A stretch of 64,000 nucleotides of DNA from Sporobolomyces roseus (Eukaryota; Basidiomycota; Microbotryomycetes; Sporidiobolales; Sporidiobolaceae): assembly GCA_016617785.1 (NCBI GenBank), contig JADILM010000012.1, positions 620,001 to 684,000 on the forward strand, written 5' to 3'. Positions 11,213 to 23,423 of the stretch are shown piece by piece (the first letter of the stretch is position 1; each line of letters starts with the position of its first letter). The translations under genes and the position numbers were made by a program. Below the pieces are notes generated by a model. It made no database searches. It was not told the DNA's origin and saw only the letters and a program-made list of their open reading frames with translations.

Positions 11213-14200
11213 ATGTCGGTCAATTCTTCAGAATACAAGGATCCTGAAGCCTTCAATGGTAACACGAGTCAAGAGCGACAACAAGCAGTCGATTCCCCTC
11301 ACCATCTTCAGGTTAGTCTCAGTCTTCTTAATCGTGGTGTTCTAGCGTGAAGTTACCCCAGATAGAACCTTTAGCTGACGATCCCTCCTCCCTTCTCTCT
11401 CTCTCCATCCTCCTTCACCCTTTTTTTCAATTTTTATCAATCTCTCTTTTGTTTCACCTCTCCGTCCTTTCTCCGCCGAATCTTCGAAACTTGACCCGAT
11501 CACAGGACTCCTCTGATGTACCTCCAGCATACACTTCAGGTGTACGCAAGGTAGAGAACGCTCAACGTGTTTGGTTAGTCCTCTTGTTATTCACCGTCGC
11601 CTCTCACCAGAATCATCGCTGATACTCTTGATATCGCTACTACAGGGGCCGCAACTCGAAGATCGCACTCTTTGTTGGTGTTGCATTAGCTTCATACATC
11701 TACGTGAGCATTCCCTTCTCGTCGTCGTCGCTGCTCTTGCTGCTTTCACTCTCGGTCTCTTCGCTGACTCGCAGTCATTCTACACGTTCTCAGTCTCTCG
11801 AGGGTACTACCACCTACCAATACCTCGCCTACGCTACTTCGAGCTTCTCAGCTCACAGTCTCCTCGGTGCTATCGGTTCGTTTCTAAATCTTTCGCTTCA
11901 TCGCTCTCACCTCGAACGATATTGACTCTGTTCTTCCCATCTATTAGCTACTGCTCAAGCTATCATCCTCGCTGTCACCAAGCCCTTCGCTGCCAAATTC
12001 GCCGATGTCGCTGGTCGAGCAGAGGCATTCTGCGCCTCTGCCTTCTTCTACTGCCTCGGTTTCATCATTATCGCCGCGTGCAAGGACATCCACACTTACG
12101 CTGCCGGTGCCATCGTCTACTACTTCGGATACGCTTCCTTGCAGATCCTCATTCAAATCGTTCGTTTTCATCACCGTCCTCCCGAAACTCGAAGTTCTCA
12201 CTGATCTCGTCTGCCTCCCCTTCGACAGGTCATCGCTGATTGCACCAACCTCCGATGGCGTGGACTCGTTTCTTCATTGACCAGCATCTGGTTCTTCATC
12301 AAGTAAGTGCAAAGTCCGACTTGTACTATCAATTCTCCTGACTGACTCGAGTCGTCCTTTACAGCGCTTTCGTTTCCTCGAATATCGCGCAAGGTGTTCT
12401 CGAGACTTCGAACTGGCACTGGGGATACGGAATGGTGAGCGGACCTGAATCGTTGATCTCGAGTTCTCCTTGACTGACGATCCACTCTCTTTTCCTTGCA
12501 GTTCATCATCCTCATTCCTGTTGTCCTCTCGCCTATTATCGGTACTCTCTTCTGGGCTCAACACAGGGTCAGCCGCCAACTATCTGTCAATGACTTCGAT
12601 CGAACCTGTACTGATTTTGTCGATTCTACAGGCTGCTAAACTCGGTCTCGACTCGACTGATCTTGTCGAGAAGAACGGAGGTACCGCTGCCAAAGGAGGA
12701 CCTAGAGTCCGTCGCTCTTTTGGTCAACGCGCTCAGAATGTCAAGCACCTCATCCGACACCCTCGTGAACTAGGACCTAAATTCGCCAACTTCGGTCGAT
12801 CTCTCTGGGCTCATCTCATCGACTTTGATGCTCTCGGACTTCTCCTCTTCGGTGCTGGATGGGCGTGCCTTCTCCTTCCTCTTAATCTCGTCAACAAAGG
12901 TACTCTCGATTGGAACAACTACAAGATCATCATCCTTCTCGTCTTTGGAGGTGTCATCCTTCTCTCCTTCATCGCCTACGAGCGATTCGCCGCTACGAAG
13001 CCTCTCTTCCCCTTCCACTTCTTCAAGTCCTGGACTATTCTCGCTTGCGGTTTCATCGGTTTCTTCGATTTCGTTTCTTTCTGTACGTCCACTCTCTTTC
13101 TTCGCTTCGAGACAGGCAGGACCTAATTGGATGCCTCTTCCTTGCAGACCTTCAATACACCTACCAATACTCTTTCATCAGTGGTACGTTTCTTCATGCT
13201 CAGTTTCATCTTGTACTGTCTTCTCATTTCCTTTGTTCTCACCCATAGTCACTCGAGGATGGTCTATCGCCGATCAAGGTTACTTCGCATGTAAGCTGAC
13301 GTATTTGTTTCTCCTCGCCGTTCTATTCGCTGACTCAGTTTTCTCTCACTCTCAGACACCCAAACTCTCACTTTGACTTTCGGTGCTATCTGCGCTGGAT
13401 TCTATCAGCTCTACTTCCACCGCACCAAGGTGAGTCGCCTTGTTCCTCGCAAGTTTGAACTTCGGGCGAGTCTGACCTGTTTCGCCCGTTCCCCTCTTCA
13501 CAGTGGCTCCTCGTTTGCGGTCTCCTCATCAGGCTTCTCGGTGTCGGACTCATGATCCAATCGAAGGGAGCCCACGGATCGACCGCTTTCCTCGTCATCA
13601 CTCAAGTTCTTCAAGGTCTCGGAGGAGGAATCGCCGCTGGATCTGCTCAACTTCTCGTAAGCTCCCTTTCCATCTTTCGCGCCTTGGCCGACATTGACAC
13701 TGCTTCTCTCTGCACAGGCTCAAGGTACGCTTGCATCATCGTCGCGAATTGAGCCATTTCACCAAAACTGACTTTGCTCTTTTTTCTTCTACAGCGAGTG
13801 TCGCTCATCAAGAGGTTGCTTCAGTAACCGCTTTCATCCTTCTTCTCGCCGAAATTGGTGGCGCAGTAGGTACCGCCATTGCGTCTGCCGTTTGGAGGAA
13901 ACACATGCCAGTTGAACTCGCGAACCGTTTGACCGGACTAATTCCTGATGCCAACATCACTCTTATCTACGGTAGTATCGTAAGCCTGCTCCGCGCCATC
14001 TCGATTGCATCCCACTGACGAAACGCGAGCTATGCAGACGACCGCCGCTTCGTACCCTAAGGGATCTCCTGTTTACGAAGGAGTCATCGGAGCTTACGAT
14101 GAAGTTATGAAGGTGAGTCTGACTTTCTCTTGCTCCTCCGGTCGATGTCACCTGACCCTGTCATTGGCTATCCAGATCCTTCTCATCGCTGCTACCGTCA

Positions 14201-14409
14201 TTGCCGTCTTCCCTCCTCTCTTCGCTCTCGGAATCAACAACATTCTCCTGTACGTTCTCAATCTAGCCGGTATCGACGAGCAGAGACTGACCTTTTGACT
14301 TCCTCTGTATAGCACTAAGGCCCACAACGCCGTCGAAGGCGAGGATGTTGCTGGTCGAACTCTCGACGACGAATCCGTCGTCGAGCAAAAGCGAGCCTAC
14401 AACGCTTAA
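11213..14409 (+). CDS. siderophore-iron transporter, major facilitator superfamily
   Basis: A SIT1/ARN/MirB-type importer that takes up ferric siderophores by proton symport; location is plasma membrane or endosome. The spliced protein begins MSVNSSEYKDPEAFNG and has a polar N-terminus of about 65 residues. The first helix is KIALFVGVALASYIYSLEG, followed by TTYQYLAYATSSF, typical of this subfamily. Next come AVTKPFAAKFADVAGRAEAF, corresponding to the MFS loop 2-3 motif, and DCTNLRWRGLVSSLTSIWFF, the SIT signature around RWRGL. A central cytosolic loop (GPRVRRSFGQRAQNVKHLI) separates the two halves. Later segments include YLQYTYQYSFISV and LQGLGGGIAAGSAQLLAQAS, and the tail reads VEGEDVAGRTLDDESVVEQK. 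About fourteen helices fit the DHA2-like layout. At least a dozen short introns are present. The stop is TAA at 14407. Confidence 0.9.
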
Positions 14410-14865
14410 GCAAGCACATCTTTCTGTTCTCACTATATCCCTGCACCCCTTCGTTCTTTCACCACGCATAATTACTCCCTCTCTCTCACTTCACTTTTTA
14501 TTCTGGGTTTCTTGTCGTTCCTTTTTCCTCTCTCTCTCTGTCTCTCTCTTTTGCAGGTTCTCTCTTTCTCGGTATCGTTCGTTGTAGGATGTAGGGTGAA
14601 GTATTATATAGAGTTGGCAGTAGGATGGATTGCGTGCTTATCTTACGGTCTTTTTTAGTTGTCAATGAATATAGATCAATTCTCGCAAACTTGGCTTGTC
14701 AAAGGTTCCAGTGACAATCTGTGGAAGATACCGATACAGCAAGGTCGTCTCGCGATCACGAGTGACTGCTTCATAACGAAAGATGCACAAATTCTCGATT
14801 CGTTTCAAGCGAAGTTCTCCTCTTCGTCAAACCTACAAGCCACACAAAAACTCCTTCTCCCCAGT
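14410..14865. other. convergent 3' flanks
   Basis: This stretch lies between the 3' ends of the siderophore transporter and the minus-strand F-box-like gene. It is CT-rich at first and then AT-richer, with TATATAGAG near 14608. No gene is supported; an open frame at 14659 mostly shadows the F-box-like gene. Confidence 0.6.
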
Positions 14866-16122
14866 CTAGTAGAACCCCATCTTCCTCTCCCAATTCGACC
14901 TGCCCTTCGCATCCTTCTTCCTGGATTCGATTTCTCGTCTTGCGAAACTCACAGCGTATCCCTCCAAGTGCATTCCCTCTCGATCCGCCACCTCCACAAT
15001 CTCTTCCAAACCCTTCGGCGTAAACTTCGCAGTGAATCCCAACGGTGCCAACCATCCTCCCATGTCAAAGTCGCGCTCGTAATCTCCTTCTCCGTAAATT
15101 TCGGGATCCTTCATGATCAGGGCGAGTGAGACGCAACGAAGGTTGCTAAGCTTCTTGTCTCCTGTGATGAGACTCTTTATCTGTACGGTCGAGATGTCGA
15201 CCCCGTAACGGAGAGAGAGGATTTCGAGGTGAGGAAAGGTGGAGTCATTGAGAAGATTGAACGACTTGTTGTGCAGGGTACACGGTCCAAAATCGAGATA
15301 GGATAGATTCTTGAATCTAGGAAGAACCCTCGAGAGATCTTCGGGTTCCTCAGGTTCAGCGTAAGACATGAGCTGTAGGTAGTCCAAATCTTCGGGAGTA
15401 TCGATTTGGCTGAGGATGGGAAGGAGGCAAGACGTTCCATCGTCCGTACGTTCGAAGATATCGAAGCTGACGATGTTAGGGAAGAAAGAGATGAAATCGT
15501 GAATGGAGGGGTTGTTGATGCAAGGTGCCTCGAGTCCGAGATATCCGATTTGCCAATTCGTAGAGTCTTCTGCGTTCGAGCTTGACCTCCTTTTACGTCC
15601 TATCTCGTTGACGTCTCGAGTTATAGCTAATTCGAAAGAGTACAGGTTCGTATAGCGTTCGAGCCAGCGGTAGTGAGAGGGATCGAGAGGATTCTGGAAA
15701 CCGTCGAGAGGGTCTTTGATCATGAGAGAGCGCATGGAGATCAAAGAACGTTCGTTGAGAGGAGAGAGTACGGTTTTGGCGATGCGAGAAGAGTATTCGA
15801 TTCCGACGATCTCGGTTGCGAAGAGGTGAGCAAAACCTGTCGTCAACGCTCGATCTTTTGGCACTCCTGGGTCTTTTTCTCCCTTCAAGCTGATGCCGAG
15901 CGTCTTAATGAAGGAGATGACAGCTTTGTTTGTGGAGATCAAATCGAAGAGCGTAGCGAGTCGACTGTAGGATCGGATTTTGGTCGATTCGAATAAGTGA
16001 CGACGGGCGAAGGGGAGGAAAGCTTTCGAGACGTAAAGGGTTTTCGTCTGTGGATTCGCTTGAGCGAGCTGGACGATCATTTCGAACAGTTCGAAGGGGA
16101 GGGAAGTGAGGTGATCTGACAT
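14866..16122 (-). CDS. F-box-like protein, 418 aa, intronless
   Basis: A member of the local F-box-like family, presumably an adaptor for SCF ubiquitin ligases. Residues 1-50 carry the degenerate F-box: LTSLPFELFEMIVQLA, then TLYVSKAFLPFARRHLFEST. The rest is an LRR-like body of irregular leucine-rich repeats, with phrases such as FKNLSYLDFGPCTLHNKSF and FPHLEILSLRYGVDIS. The gene is a single uninterrupted frame, unlike its intron-rich housekeeping neighbours. It is divergent from the orphan gene at 16891. Its upstream region shares a homologous block with the F-box-like genes at 18070-19467 and 34855-36241. The protein body is only distantly similar to them, so targets probably differ. Confidence 0.75.
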   Translation of the reverse strand: MSDHLTSLPFELFEMIVQLAQANPQTKTLYVSKAFLPFARRHLFESTKIRSYSRLATLFDLISTNKAVISFIKTLGISLKGEKDPGVPKDRALTTGFAHLFATEIVGIEYSSRIAKTVLSPLNERSLISMRSLMIKDPLDGFQNPLDPSHYRWLERYTNLYSFELAITRDVNEIGRKRRSSSNAEDSTNWQIGYLGLEAPCINNPSIHDFISFFPNIVSFDIFERTDDGTSCLLPILSQIDTPEDLDYLQLMSYAEPEEPEDLSRVLPRFKNLSYLDFGPCTLHNKSFNLLNDSTFPHLEILSLRYGVDISTVQIKSLITGDKKLSNLRCVSLALIMKDPEIYGEGDYERDFDMGGWLAPLGFTAKFTPKGLEEIVEVADREGMHLEGYAVSFARREIESRKKDAKGRSNWERKMGFY

Positions 16123-16199
16123 CGTTTCGAGGGAGGATGGAGAGAATGACTGAGGAGCGCGAAACGGGATGAGCTGACTTCATGACGATCGATCAGAGA

Positions 16200-16460
16200 C
16201 TCCTAGCTTACCTCAGAGCTGTTCTTTAGGGCCTCTCGTACTTCGAGTCGAGGTGAGATTGACGAGGTTGATTGATGAGGAACAGGGAAGATTGTGAAGT
16301 TATGGAGGCGTGGGCGAGTGTGCTAGCTACTCTGCTATCTTTGTATAGTCTCAAATGAGCTATTGGTAGTGTCTGAATAGCTGTAAAAGTTGTCGGTGAA
16401 TGGTAAGAAGCGAAGGAAAGAGAAGTTCGCTTTTCTCTCTCTACCTCGACCTCGACGATT
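16200..16460 (-). repeat. shared upstream block, copy 3 (partial)
   Basis: Sequence upstream of this F-box-like gene matches parts of the upstream regions of the two other F-box-like genes. Landmarks read on the plus strand are GAGGCGTGG near 16307 and TCGGTGAATGG followed by AAGAAGCGAAGGAAAGAGA near 16395. The same words occur at 19690-19810, and in reverse complement at 34520-34660. The block lies about 80-340 bases from the start codon. It may be the core of a common promoter. Confidence 0.6.
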
Positions 16461-16890
16461 TCTTTGGGGAATGTATCGACACTCAAGGACAATATAGGAG
16501 GACTCATTTTGAACCCATGCGCGCACTCGTGCTCCAGCTTGGATGCTTCGTCGCTACGTCTTCCCTTTCCTCTAGATCTCTCAGCGCCTCTCCTGCTCTC
16601 ATTTGGTGCTCACGAGCTATGGGATGACCCTCGAATGCTCTCGCGATGCTTTGGATTGACTAGCGCTGCTTACTTGAACTTGCTTCGGATCCTACTACTC
16701 TGTTTTCGATGTTTCCCACTCTTTCCCTCCTTCCAATACCCGACACTCGCTCAGTTCGGCGCACTCAGCTCGTGCACAGCTCGTGCGCAACGCCTCTCGC
16801 ACCTCTTCGACCTTCAAGTCTGGACCCCGATGTCAGTCAAGACTTTCGTCTGATTCCAGGTTTCTCCTTTCTCCTCCTCGCTTCGCTGCA
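16461..16890. other. 5' flank of the orphan spliced gene
   Basis: Pyrimidine-rich sequence without a supported gene. It probably holds the distal part of a divergent promoter and the 5' untranslated region of the gene at 16891. An in-frame upstream Met at 16783 exists for that gene but precedes an arginine- and serine-rich stretch that does not look like protein. Confidence 0.45.
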
Positions 16891-17805
16891 ATGACGCTAA
16901 ATTATCGTGTAGTCCCTCCCGAGGAGAATCAGGAGTATCTGCAGGGATGGCCGCAAGTTGAAGTATTCGAAGGCAGCTTGAGTGATTCTCGCACCGCTTT
17001 AAGAGACGAATCTGATTAAATCTCGTTCAATTTCTGCAGTATTCTCCCGACATACTGGCTCCAATGCTCGAGTTCACCATCAATGAGATCCTAAACATGG
17101 TTTACCTACGAGCCCGTAACGCCATTGGAGTTTTGAAAAGCTACATCTGCGAAACGGAGGACTTGAGCCATCAAGGTCAAGAATCAGCTAGTTTGCCGAG
17201 TTCGTCGTCCTCTCTCGCATCCGGATGAATGTCGCTGATTGTTCTTTGTAGCAGATACACTAGTCAACAAGGCCCACAATGTCAAACTACCTGCAATTCC
17301 GATTTCTGCATGTTTTCGACCCATCGCGAAAGAGTGGGTCTCATGCGATCCCGGGATCACGCTCATAAACGAACCTCGAGGCGTCATGGCAGGGCCCCGT
17401 TATCATCGCTTCGTGCGACTGGACCACACGCTCTCGACCACACAGGGAGCAATCAACCTGCGAGGAAACAAATACAGCATAATTGTTGGTAAGTCCTCCT
17501 CTCTTTTGCATTCTCGTTACCTATCTGTTCCGCGTTAAGGAGTGTAGTTCTATATAGAGGGACAGGGTCAAGGAATTGGAACTTATCACAGGCTTCTTCT
17601 TACGCAAGAGCGCGCAGAGGAATCCCTTAAGAACGCTCAAGCGGCTCCGCAATCCGCATTCTGGACCGGACATCACTGGCATCTTGACGAGCATCATAGA
17701 GTCTATCTGACTATCATCAACTTTGAGTTTGACTTTACGCTCGCTCCTATCCCCCATTCTCGACCTCATTTTGTTCCCGTCGCTCGTAACAGCGTGGGAC
17801 TCTAG
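16891..17805 (+). CDS. spliced orphan gene, about 230 aa, unknown
   Basis: Four exons fit together in one frame. Exon 1 gives MTLNYRVVPPEENQEYLQGW ending QVE at donor GTATTCGAAGG. Exon 2 starts after TTTCTGCAG with YSPDILAPMLEFTINEI and runs to SYICETEDLSHQ. Exon 3 starts after TTTGTAG with DTLVNKAHNVKLPAIP, contains EWVSCDPGITLINEPRGVMA and ends NLRGNKYSIIV at donor GTAAGTCC. Exon 4 starts after TATATAG with EGQGQGIGTYHRLLLTQE and ends PVARNSVGL at TAG 17803. Exon 4 contains WTGHHWHLDEHHRVYLTIIN, rich in histidine and tryptophan. The donor of intron 2 (GTCAAG or GTTTGC) is uncertain. No signal peptide or membrane helix is seen and no family is recognised. It is transcribed away from the F-box-like gene on its left. 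Confidence 0.6.
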
Positions 17806-18069
17806 TAGTAGCACTTTTGATTGTTACTTGTCGAATACTCTCGCGGCTCATCGATGTACGTTCATCTTGAGGGTAGGGAGAATCAGCTTGTGAGCATTTT
17901 CGTTCAGCGAGTGATTTTGCGATGTCTTGTTATCCTCTTTCACTCGATGATCACTTTCAGAATCTCTTACAGGCGTACACTTGGTCGAGAAGTAGAGGAA
18001 GAGTGAATAAAGTTGATTCCAAGTTGCACAACTTTGCTTTTGCTTCTTCCTTCAAGCATCTCCACATGA

Positions 18070-19467
18070 TCACTCACTGTCATCACTTGACCCTTCACTG
18101 TCAACACTTGATGATTTCGCCCTCTTCATCCAATAATTCGGATCCTTCCTGAAGATCTCTCTCACTTCCTCCACCGTTTCGACATCGTTGCCCCTCAAAT
18201 CGATTCCAAGTTCCTCTCCCAACTTCATCGCTTTCCTAATTCCTGCCATCGTATGCTCATCAGTCCAAGCTCGAGAGTGACGTTTCCAAACTCCAAAAAC
18301 GTCGTTTCGACTTCCTTCACTACTCATCGAAAGTTCTCCATCGCTTTCATCGATGCACCAAGCTTCCATCAACGAGTCGTGATTATTGACGAGTCGCAGC
18401 GTGTTGAGAGTGAGGACAGACAATTCGGAAGGTCGGTTACTGTTGTCTTTGGCGAGGAGAGCTACGAGATCGTCCGTGGAAACTCGAGAAGTGAAGTCGA
18501 AAGCGAGGTGTTTCAGTTTTGGGAACGACGATTGAAAAGTCTTGAGCATCTCCTTGTCGCAATCCCCTTGCTTGAGATGAAGGGTCTCCAGCTTGGCGAA
18601 ACGAGGGAGAATGCTCGAGTAATTTGATTCGAAGGAGTCGAGATCGAGAGTGAGAGTTCCAATTCGTCTCGGATGTTTCATGGAGCGAAGAGTGGACGAT
18701 AGAGGATTAGCGACGAGGTTGTGTGAAGTGGAGCTGCTGTAGGAGTTCGAGGGGGAAGGTCGGAGATGAAGCGTCGTGAGTGATCGGAAGTGATCCAAAA
18801 AGTCAACGATGGCTGGATTCTTCGTGAAGGGTGCGATGAGGGTAAGTTCTTGGATTTCGAGATCCTTCTTCATCGTTTTAGTCGCGTTGTACCTCTGGAA
18901 CTCTGTCGGAAACTTCAAATGGACAGACCAAAGATCGGGATAACGGTGCAAATGCGTCCAATGACGGGGTTCGAGGTAGTTCTCTACGTCGTTAGTATCG
19001 TCGTATCTGAGATGAAGTGCACGTAGAGAGGGCAAGGAAGGTGGGTCAGAGGGAGGATCGAGAACGAGGTCCATGAGGCGTTTGTAGTTGACGATTTCGA
19101 CTTGTACGAGAGAGGTGAGATTTTGCAAGAGCTTCGGGAGTTGATCGTCGAATTCAGTATCTTCCGGTGTCGATTGGATGTTGATTTCGAGCGTTTCAAC
19201 GTAGGAGAGGACGGAAGGACAGTCTTTGGCGCAATCGAGGAATCTCCTGAATTGCCGTGAGGACCACAGATTGACCCTTTCGAACGTTTTGCGTCTGACG
19301 AAGGGAAGGAAGGTACGGCTGACGAGTCCTAAAGCGTTCGAAGTCACGGGTATTGCATCGTCGACGATATCAAAGATCCACCCGACGAGTTCAGTGGGTA
19401 AAGCGAGGAAGGGGTCGGCGAGAGAAGTAGGAGCGGTGGTGGGGGATACGGAGCTAACAGTCGTCAT
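18070..19467 (-). CDS. F-box-like protein, 465 aa, intact duplicate
   Basis: The intact member of a duplicated pair; its partner is at 34855-36241. The F-box-like segment spans residues 18-70: PFLALPTELVGWIFDIVDD, then LGLVSRTFLPFVRRKTFERV. The remainder is a leucine-rich body with irregular repeats (FAKLETLHLKQGDCDKEML, FPKLKHLAFDFTSRVS). The C-terminus is conserved as WTDEHTMAGIRKAMKLGEEL, and the end is an acidic serine-rich tail, SSSVDSEGSSDDSE. It is one uninterrupted frame with stop TGA at 18070. Leucine-rich F-box proteins usually deliver substrates to Skp1-cullin ligases; that role is inferred. It is divergent from the F-box-like gene at 20178, with a 0.7 kb shared intergenic region. 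Confidence 0.8.
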   Translation of the reverse strand: MTTVSSVSPTTAPTSLADPFLALPTELVGWIFDIVDDAIPVTSNALGLVSRTFLPFVRRKTFERVNLWSSRQFRRFLDCAKDCPSVLSYVETLEINIQSTPEDTEFDDQLPKLLQNLTSLVQVEIVNYKRLMDLVLDPPSDPPSLPSLRALHLRYDDTNDVENYLEPRHWTHLHRYPDLWSVHLKFPTEFQRYNATKTMKKDLEIQELTLIAPFTKNPAIVDFLDHFRSLTTLHLRPSPSNSYSSSTSHNLVANPLSSTLRSMKHPRRIGTLTLDLDSFESNYSSILPRFAKLETLHLKQGDCDKEMLKTFQSSFPKLKHLAFDFTSRVSTDDLVALLAKDNSNRPSELSVLTLNTLRLVNNHDSLMEAWCIDESDGELSMSSEGSRNDVFGVWKRHSRAWTDEHTMAGIRKAMKLGEELGIDLRGNDVETVEEVREIFRKDPNYWMKRAKSSSVDSEGSSDDSE

Positions 19468-20177
19468 GGTTACGGAGGGTGAGGGATTTAATAGGTAAAG
19501 GTAGAGGTCGAAAGTGAGGGAAGAATCTGCAGATTCCGACGAGTCAGTCTTCGCTTACATTGTGACTGGATTGAGAGTCAGCCGAAGCATTCACTCACCT
19601 ATTCGCGTTCGACGAGGTCCCTTCGATGTCGAGTCGTTGGAGATTGAACGAGTTGAGTGACGAGAAGGAAAGGGAGTTTATTCGAGACGATTGAGGCGTG
19701 GACAAGACTACTCGCTATCCTTGAGTATTCTTGTAGCTTCTATCGAGGTCTGAAGTGTGTTTCTGTGTCGATAGCTGTCGTTGGTGAATGGCAAGAAACG
19801 AAGAGAGGTTTCTTTTGAATTCGCTCTCTTCACTCTCAAACCTTTGAATACGCTTAGACGAGCTCAGGAAGTCAGGCGCGACCTCAGTACCCTCTACAAG
19901 TAAAGCGAGTCGTTGCAAGTCTCGCTGAACCCTCTCAACTCGTCAATCCCTTCGACTCCTTTCAAACTCCTCAAATACAGGTCAGAGTAGCTGGAGAACT
20001 AGCGTATAGGCCTCGAGACCTTTGTGAGCACCTCTCACGTACTCTCAGTCTGATTCGAGCTCATGCGTGATCAGATAATAGCTCCCTTTGTCCCTCTTTA
20101 ACATCTTCCTCCCTTCCCTCGTCGACCGCCTCTCCTTTCCCGCTTCTTCCCCCTCGACCAGCTCTCTGCTCCAAGCC
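19468..20177. promoter_or_regulatory. bidirectional intergenic region, left copy
   Basis: The 0.7 kb between two divergent F-box-like genes is repeated, inverted, at 34122-34854, where it separates an F-box-like gene from a kinase-like gene. Conservation of a non-coding stretch along its full length, with partners on both sides, suggests a shared bidirectional promoter. The element GTTGGTGAATGGCAAGAAAC near 19779 recurs upstream of all three F-box-like genes. No known factor site is claimed. Confidence 0.6.
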
Positions 20178-21560
20178 ATGTCCCTCCCTTCCCTCGAAAC
20201 CCTCTCAATATCCGATTCTCCTTCTTCCCCTCCCCTTCCTCCTCGAGACCGCTTGACGACGCTTCCTCCCGAACTCTTCGATCACATCTGCGACATTGTC
20301 CACGCAAGTAACGGCATAGACATGCAGACCCGGAAACGCGTGGTCACGCATCTCGGAAGCGTCTCTAGAGCTTTCCTCCATCGCCAGCGGCTTCATCGGT
20401 TCAGGAGCGTCTCCATCTCATCATCAACAAGGCTGATCGACTTCTACATTGCAATCTTGGTGTCTCCGGGGTGTCGTTCCTACGTCGTCGGCCTTTCATT
20501 CTCCTTCAAAACAGCGCGAGACTCGGGACACTGGCGACTCAAAGACGAACAACTCCTTTCCCTCCTTCACAACCTCCCAGCTCTCGAAATCTTACGGGTT
20601 CATCAATGGCCAAGCTTCACTCGACTCCTCTGCAACCTCCCGAAAGTCATCTCTCGTTCGATGGTCCTGAAGGAGCTTTACCTCGCCGACGACTTTAAAG
20701 ATTGGGAGGACCCCTTCGACCCTATTCATTGGATCAATTTTAGTCGGTTCCCCTTCCTCGATACATTCGGGCTCGAAGTCTGCATGTCCGAAGACGCCCA
20801 ACCTCCATCCACATACACTCGCTGCATCGAACCCTTCCTAGATATCGACGATATCTCGCCAGTCCTATCCGTCACGAAACTGAGTCTCAAAGGTTGGGTT
20901 AGCCTATCTCCTCGTCTCCAAGATCTCTATCTGACCTTCATCAACGTCACCAAACTCTCGATCAACGAACCGACGACCGAATTCGGAAACGCCTGTCAAG
21001 CTCTAAAGATCTTCCCATATCGAGGGATTCTCGAGGAGCTTGACATCACCGGCTCCGAATCCGAATCCTGCAGGCTCGAAACTCTTCTATCCGACTGCGA
21101 GAACCTCACCACACTCTGCCTCACGCGAGAACTCTACCAGCCAAACCTCCTCCCTATCCTCCGAGACGACTTGATCAACCTCCGTACCCTCTCCCTCTCC
21201 GCCGTAATCACCTCTGAAGATCTCAGATCGCTCGTCGGGGGTAACGAGTCGCTCGAGCTAGTCACAATCGATGAAATCCGTCTCACTCCTAAAGGACAAC
21301 CAACGAAACTCCTCTCCAGCGTTGAAGAAGACGAGTACATTTCGACTTTCCTCGAACTCATCAGCTTTGCAGCTCTTCATGGGGTCAGCTTAGTAGGAGA
21401 TGCGGTCACTTGGATGTCGAACATGAAGAATTTGAAAGAGAGGGTCGCGAAGGCTAGGATGGAGGGAGTCGTGAATGAAGATACAGTAAGAGATGAGAGA
21501 TCCCTAGCTTTCTTCATGTATCGAGGGGAAGCACAAAGATTGGCGGCTGGAACGAGTTGA
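20178..21560 (+). CDS. F-box/LRR-like protein, about 460 aa
   Basis: The protein starts MSLPSLETLSISDSPSS, a leader shared with the unrelated kinase-like gene at 31550-34121. The F-box follows: LTTLPPELFDHICDIVHASN, then LGSVSRAFLHRQRLHRFRSV. The body holds leucine-rich segments such as LPALEILRVHQWPSF and LINLRTLSLSAVITSEDLRS. The gene is intronless and ends at TGA 21558. An in-frame upstream Met at 20088 would add a hydrophobic-looking extension (MSLFNIFLPSLVDRLSF). That frame is also open in the kinase-like gene, so the start may be further upstream in both. Function is presumably substrate recognition for SCF ubiquitin ligases, by family analogy. Confidence 0.75.
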   Translation: MSLPSLETLSISDSPSSPPLPPRDRLTTLPPELFDHICDIVHASNGIDMQTRKRVVTHLGSVSRAFLHRQRLHRFRSVSISSSTRLIDFYIAILVSPGCRSYVVGLSFSFKTARDSGHWRLKDEQLLSLLHNLPALEILRVHQWPSFTRLLCNLPKVISRSMVLKELYLADDFKDWEDPFDPIHWINFSRFPFLDTFGLEVCMSEDAQPPSTYTRCIEPFLDIDDISPVLSVTKLSLKGWVSLSPRLQDLYLTFINVTKLSINEPTTEFGNACQALKIFPYRGILEELDITGSESESCRLETLLSDCENLTTLCLTRELYQPNLLPILRDDLINLRTLSLSAVITSEDLRSLVGGNESLELVTIDEIRLTPKGQPTKLLSSVEEDEYISTFLELISFAALHGVSLVGDAVTWMSNMKNLKERVAKARMEGVVNEDTVRDERSLAFFMYRGEAQRLAAGTS

Positions 21561-21829
21561 ATGGGGGTAAAGCGCTTGGGAGAAATTCTCATTTTGTACG
21601 CATTTCCTTTCCCTTATCATCATTCTCTGCAAAACAGCTTTTGCCCCTCTCGCTTCTCTTGATTCAAGACGGTCCTCGTTACTATAGTTAGCGAAGAACG
21701 ATCGCCCTGTTCAGAAGAAAACAATCGCAACGACTTTTGAAAGAAAAATCGAAACATAGTTTTTTCATTTCTTTCGTTTCGCCCCCTTTCCCTCCCTCAT
21801 CTATCTACCCTTGCCTTTCCTTGAACACT

Positions 21830-23311
<1,482 letters not shown>

Positions 23312-23423
23312 CTCTTCTTGAGCTGTACTATCTAGTTGTGTTGTGTGGGTGATCGATGAGTGAAAGGTGAAAGGCAGGAGGAGAAGTCCAAGTTGCTCTC
23401 TCTCCAACTGTTCACTTTCGCTC

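Larger units (their letters stand above)
17935..20250 (+). repeat. inverted duplication, left copy
   Basis: This block matches the reverse complement of about 34060-36415. It covers the 3' flank of the F-box-like gene, the whole gene, the divergent intergenic region and the 5' leader of the next gene. Shared landmarks are AAGTTGCACAACTT near 18024, the F-box gene itself, AGTACCCTC near 19888, GGTCAGAGTAGCTGG near 19980 and CGAGCTCATGCGTGATCAG near 20057. The match continues through codons for PSLETLSISDSPSS and then stops. Small indels are scattered through it, so the duplication is not recent assembly redundancy. Confidence 0.85.
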
